64,000 nt of DNA from Mytilus galloprovincialis (taxonomy: Eukaryota > Mollusca > Bivalvia > Mytilida > Mytilidae): assembly GCF_965363235.1 (NCBI RefSeq), contig NC_134840.1:84850916-84914915 (forward strand), read 5' to 3'. Positions 57,501-64,000 of this stretch are shown in pieces. The position numbers and the translations under genes were made by a program. The notes below the pieces were generated by a model, which saw nothing but the letters and a program-made list of their open reading frames with translations, had not been told where the DNA came from and did no database searches. Position 1 is the first letter of the stretch. Each line of letters starts with the position of its first letter.

Positions 57501-60500
57501 TATATAGAGCGTAACTTACCTGACTAGCTTCTTTGGTTGTGACTTGTCTCCTGTCCTCCCTATCACATTTATATAGAGCGTAACTTACCTGACTAGCTTC
57601 TTTGGTTGTGACTTGTCTCCTGTCCTCTCTATCACATTAATATAGAGAGTAACTTACCTGACTAGCTTCTTTGGTTGTGACTTGTCTCCTGTCCTCCCTA
57701 TCACATTAATATAGAGAGTAACTTACCTGACTAGCTTCTTTGGTTGTGACTTGTCTCCTGTCCTCCCTATCACATTTATATAGAGAGTAACTTACCTGAC
57801 TAGCTTCTTTGGTTGTGACTTGTCTTCTGTCCTCTCTATCACATTAATATAGAGAGTAACTTACCTGACTAGCTTCTTTGGTTGTGACTTGTCTCCTGTC
57901 CTCCCTATCACATTTATATAGAGAGTAACTTACCTGACTAGCTTCTTTGGTTGTGACTTGTCTCCTGTCCTCCCTATCACATTTATATAGAGAGTAACTT
58001 ACCTGACTAGCTTCTTTGGTTGTGACTTGTCTCCTGTCCTCTCTATCACATTTATTTCCAAGTAACATCACACTAACGTCTTCTTTACAAAACTGTGGAA
58101 AAAAGTTTACTTTGACAAAAAGGACAATGATATTAAGAATAAAACCTTTTTAAAGATTTATAATTTATGAAAAACCTAAACTTCAAACATTAATATAATG
58201 TAACTGTAACTGTAATAATTTTCTTGAATGCAAAATCTGAAAAAAAACTTTATACTTGGCTTTTTTTATTATTTTCATTTATTTCATATTTGGTCCATAT
58301 AAAAAAGTGAGCTATGAGAAACATACATTTAATTTATGTACAAATACCTGTTCTACATGGGCTAGCCACTTTGGTATAGCTTCAAATGAGGATCTACTAG
58401 ACATGTCGTAAACTAGTAAAACGCCCTGAAATTAATGAAAATATCCAATGAAACAACTGCAGATCAACTCACTTAATATTTCATACATGTAAAAAGTGGT
58501 CAATTCCTAATCTCTTGTTTCCAATACGCATATCTCTATTAAATCACAAGAGTTAAGGCAATGGAACAATAGTCAAAACTCCAACAAAGTAAAAAGCTTT
58601 AGAGGACATTCTTGATCATCATTTGTGTGTTTGTTGTGCATAAATTATGTCATTACAGAGAGCCAAAGAACAAGTATCTTAATTGAGATTATTTCTATAT
58701 TGCTGCCAATATAAGGTCCGAGAACACAATTATTTCGTAGTGCATTTCTTTTAGAACATAAATGAAAATAAAAAAAATCCCACCTGTGCTTTCTCAAAGA
58801 AACTTTTACAGTGTGTTGTACTACTTTTAGGACAAATTATATCAAAATTATAGAAAACTTCATCGGCGTCTTGAAATCTTTTGACAGCTTCCGAAGTGCT
58901 AATTTTCAACCTTTTTCAGCTGGACCAAATCACTACTTTCCTTTAAAATTCTGGACCCAAATTTTTTTACAGTGTAATTTCACCCCCCTACTTGCAATTT
59001 GAGGCATTAAACATGGAGAAATAAATTTGGAAGGGGTATAAAAATTAATGGCAAGTAACCCACTGTCAACACTAGGGACTATATTTGTGAACAACGAAAA
59101 TCAAGGGACCATAAGTGTGTTCACTTACAAATGTTTTCTTTGTAGAAAGAATTTAACAATGTACATAGAGAAAAACAAAGATACAAGATCAGTTCAAATG
59201 AAACTGTAGGTGAGGTCAAAAAGTCAATGTACCGGCTAAGCAAGACTTTTTTCTGCAATGAAAATGATATGAATCTAGAAAATTGTTGCGCATGTGCATG
59301 ATTACAAAATACAAATGTATAGACAGTGAAGAATGACATATTATTAAAAATATTACCAAAAAGGAAATATACATTTTAAAAATTAATAAGAATTGAGAAA
59401 TCTGTGTCCTGCATGACATGTACATATGTTTTTAACTCATCTTTAATCAAGCTTTCTATGTAAGAATTACCTGTGCACGTCGGTAGAACTGTTTTGTAAT
59501 GGATTCAAATCTTTCTTGTCCAGCAGTATCCCTGTAAAAAACATAGGTCAATGCATGTCATTGTCATAGTCATGTTGCTCATAATGATGAATTGATGGTA
59601 GATTTGTAGGTTTTACCCTTTTTGTCTCGGAAATTTTTTAGAAGGTGTGTATAAAAGGACAGGTTTCTTAAAATCAAAGCAAATATTCAGTTGTCTTTAT
59701 TTTGATTGATTGGTGTTTAATGTTACTTTCAACACTATCATGCTATTTAGCTGTGGTCAGTTTGTATTGGTTGAGAAAGCCTGAGTGCTCGGAGAAAACC
59801 ATCAACCTTGAGTAGGAAAACTCTCAATCCTAGTCAATTAAGATTGGAGTTGAGTGCAACTGCTCCAATTGTCTTTGTTTTGATGCTAGCTTCGAAAATT
59901 CTTAGTTCATAATTGAAGAAGCAACTGCCAAAATGAAAAGCAGTAAAAGTCCTGATTTGTCAATATACTGGTTACTTTTCATACAGAGCTGATTATTTTT
60001 TCATATGTAATATTTTGTTATATGAATTGAGGTTTAAATTGGCATAACATATTTGATGAAAGAAGAAAGACAACTCCAATTTTGCTAATAGTATAAGTTA
60101 TATATTCAGTTTAAAAGTAAAAAGTGTATACTGTAATGTGGATTATGTGTTTTCTTTACTATTGAAATAGAATTTTGTCTCCTTTACATCAATCTCAGAT
60201 TGCTTCTTTTTCAGTTTAAAGTATAAGTACTAGCCTAAGCTACTTACCAGATTTGAACTTTTACTACTCTATCATTAATCTGTAATGTTTTCATCTTGAA
60301 GTCAATACCTTTAAGTAAAAAATAAGGAATCACACAGATTAAAAGAGTTCTTTGAAATATATTTTTATATCACAAAAATTGGTGTCTTCCAATTCCCTTA
60401 CTCTTGTGTACATGTACATTTAAGATAAATAAACTCATTGTACTAAAAGTCACTCAAGGTTACAAGTACATCCCATCAAAATTTGCTTACATGTATTAAC

Positions 60501-63234
60501 TTGCATAAATTTTCATTGCTTATGGAAACAATTTTCAGAAACTGTCATTTGGTCACAGGTGTAGAGTTGGTTCATTGACAATCATACCACATTTTCATAT
60601 TTTTTATAAGTATAAGCATATGGTACTATCTTGGTACAGACTGTCAGCATTTGATCAACATTTAGCAGAAAACTTCAACCAAACACTATCTACATACATG
60701 TAGGGTTTGATTCTCACTGTTCATTCGAAAAAAAAATTAGCAAAGTACACTTTACATAAACATGTTTTTGATCTAGTTTGTCAGTTTCTCACTGAGGAAC
60801 AATTAGTTTAATGTCTGGTAACAAGTTTTTTTCACAAATGAATCTGACTGCCATGAATTTATCTTTATGTCGGTAGCTTATTTCTGTTTTATTGAAGTAT
60901 ACCCCTTTTATTTATATACATTACATGTATAGTTTGTCTCTAGTGCTGTGTGTATATAATGTCCCCATGCTTGAGGTGTACATGTATGTTTCTATATTTT
61001 GTAATGTTTTGGCATTTGAAACCTCCCACTGTGCTCCTCTTTGTTACTATCACATCGACACACAAACCCCAAATCTTCTATAATTTATATAGTAAGCCTT
61101 TTAGGCTTTACTCTGTCTCACTGGTCTACTTGAAATCTGACCTTGACAAAGATGCAATATTAAATTTGAAGGTCAATGTTTAATATGTTGAATGAATCAG
61201 TCTCTTCAATATCATAAACTACATATTCAAATACACAGAAATCTAGCAGAGAAACTTCACATGTTTAACAATTAGAAAAATAAAATAGAACCCTAATGTA
61301 CCCAAAAAAAAGAAATAAATCATGCAAATTTACATAAAAAATTGAACCAGACAAAAAATAAATAAGTATTGCCAATACATTATAACAACATTATCTCAAA
61401 CAGGTCATAACTGGTATCTAAATTACCTCAGGGTAAATATCAAATGTTCTACGACTGACCAGATACAAGATAGTGTCTAAAATACATGTATACTAGTCAT
61501 GATCTAACACATTTCTTTACATGAATTAGCAATGAAATTGTATTATAAAGGAGATGACACTTATATGGGTTGGATAAGATCCTGTAAATTTGTACAAATT
61601 TTTTTTTATATAAAAGACAATTTAAAGTTTAGAAATTGTTAGCTGTATCAAAGTGTTTATTTCATCATATTACACACAAAACAATGTTAACATTGAAACA
61701 TGCACATTATAAAAATGGTAAACTGTAAAAGAAGATACAGTATGTACATGTACACAATGATGTAACATGTATGATTATTTAAAAAAAATATGCTTGACTT
61801 TATTAATTTTCTTAATTAAATTTTGTGCAATTAAATTATTCATATATTTCAAAAGTGGGGGAGGGCAATTTTGCAGTTGGAATTACATGTAACTGATTTG
61901 TTTGGAATGTACATGTACATGTACCCTGTAACTGGCATAGGAGAATATTTTTTTCCACTATAGATGGTTATGTAACATTTTCACTATTACACAAGAATTG
62001 TTTACATATTACTTCAAAAGTTGAATGCAATATTACCATATACAGTTTTAATAAGGTGGGAATCAGCATTGGTGGATCCAGGGGGGTTCCGGGGGTTGGA
62101 ACCCCCCCTTTTTTTGGACGTTCAATGCATTTGAATGGGGACATATAGCTGGAACCCCCACTTGGTCCTGGGTTGGGAACCCCCCCTTTTTAAAATGGTT
62201 GGATCCGCCACTGATCGGCTAGCCCAAGTTATGTTTAAATGTAATTTTTGTTATAAATAATGTTACAGACACTAAATCATGCATGGTAGTTCCATGTATG
62301 ATACAATATAGTGAATTTCAATCACAATTTTCAAGTTTAAGGCATATTTGATGCAAACTGTCATGAGGAGGTCTCATTGTGGGGGGTTAGGGGTTCTGAT
62401 CCCGGATCCCGCTTATTGTTTTGTCAGATTCCAGTATTTCACTTACACAACATATGTATGTACGTAAGCAATTCTCATTTTTTTCTAATTTCCCATGTCC
62501 CACTAGAATTCATTTCCCATTTTCACAGCACAATAATTTGACTTTCATGATCACGTGTTTCACATACAAAAAATTGGCAATTCCGTTTCACGCTTAGACC
62601 CCAATGAGACCCACTCATGACTGTAGCCAAGAAAGGGGCATTAGAAGCTTTATCAAAAAGGCCTTATTCTACATTGTATTATTCCTATAATTTCTGCTTA
62701 TAATCTAGCAACAAATAAGTTTAGGTGGCAATTAGAATGTAATGTTCTGCCATGTGACTTCCATCAATACTTGATATTGAAATTGAAGACAATTATTGAA
62801 TATTGCAAAGTCCAGTAATTCTGTATTACAAAGTTTCTAAGTTACAAATGTTTGTTTTTTTTAGATTCAGGATTTCAGAAAAATTATTCATCTTCTGGAA
62901 AAGTCATTTAACCTGAATACAAATGAAATTTTAAATAATTTTGATAAAATCCATTAATCTATATTTTGTTTTGGGATATTATGTCCCAAACTTATTATTA
63001 TTACACATTTGCCTTTGGACCCAGTCATGCCAGTAGTCCAAACCTGACGAAGGATACATTTATTATGTATAATATACATGTACTGCAAAATGCACGTGTG
63101 TAAAACTTACCAATTGTTGATATATGAGCACTGATGAAATCTTGGTTAATGTATTTACATAGTAAACAAGTTTTTCCAACCCCAGTTTCCCCAACAAGCA
63201 ATAATCTCAATAACAAGTCATATCTTTTTGACAT
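54528..63234 (-). CDS. Rab-family small GTPase, Rab15/Rab8-like, seven exons
   Basis: Exons: 63111-63234, 60248-60308, 59471-59531, 58348-58425, 58003-58092, 55512-55577 and 54528-54686. All introns are GT-AG. The product is 212 aa. Nucleotide-binding motifs: GETGVGKT (15-22), switch I with STIG (T40), DTAGQE (63-68), NKCD (121-124), ETSAK (149-153). The protein ends RKRCC, a double-cysteine geranylgeranylation signal, after a serine/acidic tail (DEDSSHFDSHSDSSQ). ITKQFYRRAQG closely matches vertebrate Rab15, while the overall pattern fits the Rab8/10/13/15 group. It would act as a membrane-traffic switch on a vesicle compartment. The start (MSKRYDLL) is the first in-frame ATG. Intron 5 carries the exon-derived minisatellite described separately. 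Introns 1 and 3 contain inverted-repeat elements. Confidence 0.93.
56321..57000. repeat. Dispersed element plus poly-C/CA microsatellite (Rab intron 5)
   Basis: 56321-56968 starts 'attgagccttcaacttta' and resembles the inverted right edge of 52395-53165. It has two internal copies of a block with 'actttcttaaactatcctgg' (about 56450 and 56668). A run of about 19 C followed by about seven CA units lies at 56969-57000. Confidence 0.7.
57025..57304 (+). repeat. Interspersed repeat, family A (copy 2)
   Basis: Longest copy of the family in the window; partner of 431-692. It begins 'cctgtcccaaagtcaggagc' and ends 'caatcataccacatcttctt', and directly abuts the degenerate end of the minisatellite at 57311. 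Confidence 0.75.
57311..58053 (-). repeat. 69-bp minisatellite built from Rab exon 5 end and its splice donor
   Basis: About 11 units, counting the real exon end at 58003-58053, repeat every 69 bp (landmarks at 57384, 57453, 57522 and so on to 58005). On the minus strand each unit is 51 bp of exon 5 (KCDREDRRQVTTKEASQ) plus 18 bp of intron starting GTAAGTTACTC. Nine intronic units keep a perfect CAG|GTAAGT donor; the farthest (57311) has GTAATT. 69 bp is 23 codons, so read-through from exon 5 stays in frame and adds VSYSLY plus another exon piece per unit. The third junction inward (about 57842), and those near 57635 and 57704, carry TAA. Units are nearly identical, so the array is young. No acceptor-like site usable with a normal intron length lies inside a unit. 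Confidence 0.93.
58716..59127. mobile_element. Inverted-repeat element in Rab intron 3
   Basis: Second copy of the 452-bp element found in TRIM-like copy 3. It has left end GTCCGAGAACACA, the internal landmark 'gtagtgcatttctttt', and later 'actagggactatat' and 'aacgaaaa'. The right end is near 59127. It is more diverged at its ends and I could not fix a target duplication. Confidence 0.75.
62072..62217. mobile_element. Miniature inverted-repeat element (GTGGCGGATCC-type ends)
   Basis: Left CATTGGTGGATCCAGG and right (inverted) CAGTGGCGGATCCAACC form the terminal repeat. Inside, 'ggttggaacccccc' and 'gttgggaaccccccc' blocks are also arranged as an inverted and direct mixture. The element lies in Rab intron 1. 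Elements with CAGTGGCGGATC ends are widespread in marine animals; superfamily not determined here. Confidence 0.7.
62360..62621. mobile_element. Miniature inverted-repeat element, 262 bp
   Basis: GTCATGAGGAGGTCTCATTG at the left is inverted as GTCATGAGTGGGTCTCATTG at the right, followed by G-runs on both sides. No coding sequence. Lies in Rab intron 1. Target duplication not determined. Confidence 0.75.
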
Positions 63235-64000
63235 AGTTTTGCTTGCCGGTGTTGATTGTCTACCAACTTTGACCTTTTGGTTCCGTATTAAACATGCATG
63301 CACTTTTCTAACTCTTGTAGCCTTTGTCCATAAAACTGCTGATTAGCGATTTTGAATTAGGTTGGCCTTAATGATTAAAAGATACGACCCATTGAATCAC
63401 TGATGCATTGACATTTCAACGTGCTGATGTCACTTTCACTTTGAGGGGAAGTAAACAAAGAAAAGATAACTCGATTTAGAAACAAGAGGCTTATTGTCTG
63501 ATGTAGCAGGCTATGCAAATCATAAATACATTGAATATTTTCTTATGTCAATGTAGTTTCAGTCTTCTATATATATTCTTTTATTTATTTTAAGAATAAT
63601 TGAAGTAATTTCTTGCAGATTAAATGATAATGATTTTAAAATAATGATTTTTAAACTCTTCAAGAAAAGTATTTTTATACTGAGTTCTTTTTCCCCAGCA
63701 GTTTCATGAAATAAAATAAAATAAAAAGATATCCCCCTCTCCTTTGATATAGTCCGAATGGTGTTTTTTTTCGCTTGAAATATACAAATTAAATTTTTAA
63801 TAGGCGATTTCACTAATCCATTATTCAATCCTGCCACAACTCCATCAAAAGTAAGGCGGGCCCCTTTTTTTAAGGTCAAATGGTTGCTCCCTCACGTGGC
63901 GGTATTCAAATTTCTCCTTTTTGCAGTTTTTTCTAGTTTCACCTACTGTACGTATATTTATAATCCAATGAAAAGTTTCTATTCAATGTTTATGTTGTAG
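63235..64000. other. 5' flank of the Rab gene; repeat scrap
   Basis: Probably contains the Rab promoter and 5' untranslated region on the minus strand, but no motif can be fixed. About 63840-63890 holds an 'agcaaccatttgacctt' end of the element type at 8751-9186. The open frame 63559-63879 starts in that repeat and is not called. Confidence 0.5.

Noticed and set aside
57311-58053. CRISPR-like array because of regular 69-bp periodicity
   Set aside because: There are no distinct spacers; the whole unit is repeated and is derived from the Rab exon. The host is a eukaryote.
63559-63879. Minus-strand open frame of 106 codons near the right edge
   Set aside because: Its first codons lie in a dispersed repeat end (as at 8751-9186), the composition is low-complexity, and there is no recognisable domain.

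Overview
The window looks like nuclear DNA of a mussel (Mytilus or a close bivalve). The evidence is AT-rich sequence full of short interspersed and inverted-repeat elements, genes with GT-AG introns, a lineage-expanded B-box/NHL-like gene family, and the mussel-type repeat carrying a hammerhead ribozyme. The species call is inferred from sequence character, not from a search.

Left and centre (about 4-41 kb) is a plus-strand tandem array of intronless TRIM-like genes. Each encodes B-box 1, an atypical B-box 2, a coiled coil and a C-terminal NHL-like propeller, with no RING. Three copies are open (12075-13778, 31477-33231, 39225-40916). Four are decayed: 4006-5951, 17173-19887 (split by two transposons), 23100-27022 (split by a 2.3 kb Harbinger-like element) and 36145-37170. 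Shared flanks suggest segmental duplication, and one pseudogene looks mosaic. Between the copies lie a 1.6 kb foldback element, Penelope-like reverse transcriptase fragments, a broken Ty3/Gypsy-type LTR element fossil (about 27.9-30.3 kb), a Harbinger-like element at 8.5-9.9 kb and many short inverted-repeat elements.

Seven 44-nt hammerhead ribozyme motifs occur, in two sequence classes whose helices covary. Two identical class-2 motifs sit 350 bp apart in direct orientation inside 114-bp identical repeats (10399-10862). This is the layout of a retrozyme, an element whose RNA cuts itself into small circles.

The right part (41-54 kb) has no confident host gene. It holds a TTAA-flanked long-inverted-repeat element with a dead Tc1-type transposon nested inside it, an element with self-complementary CGTACGGTCC-type arms, and other dispersed repeats.

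At 54528-63234 on the minus strand is a complete seven-exon Rab GTPase gene (212 aa, Rab15/Rab8-like, C-terminal CC). Its fifth intron contains a 69-bp minisatellite made from the 3' end of exon 5 plus its 5' splice site. The array adds nine extra perfect CAG|GTAAGT donors and one degenerate one, in a unit of exactly 23 codons. This array and the retrozyme locus are the two most unusual signals in the window.
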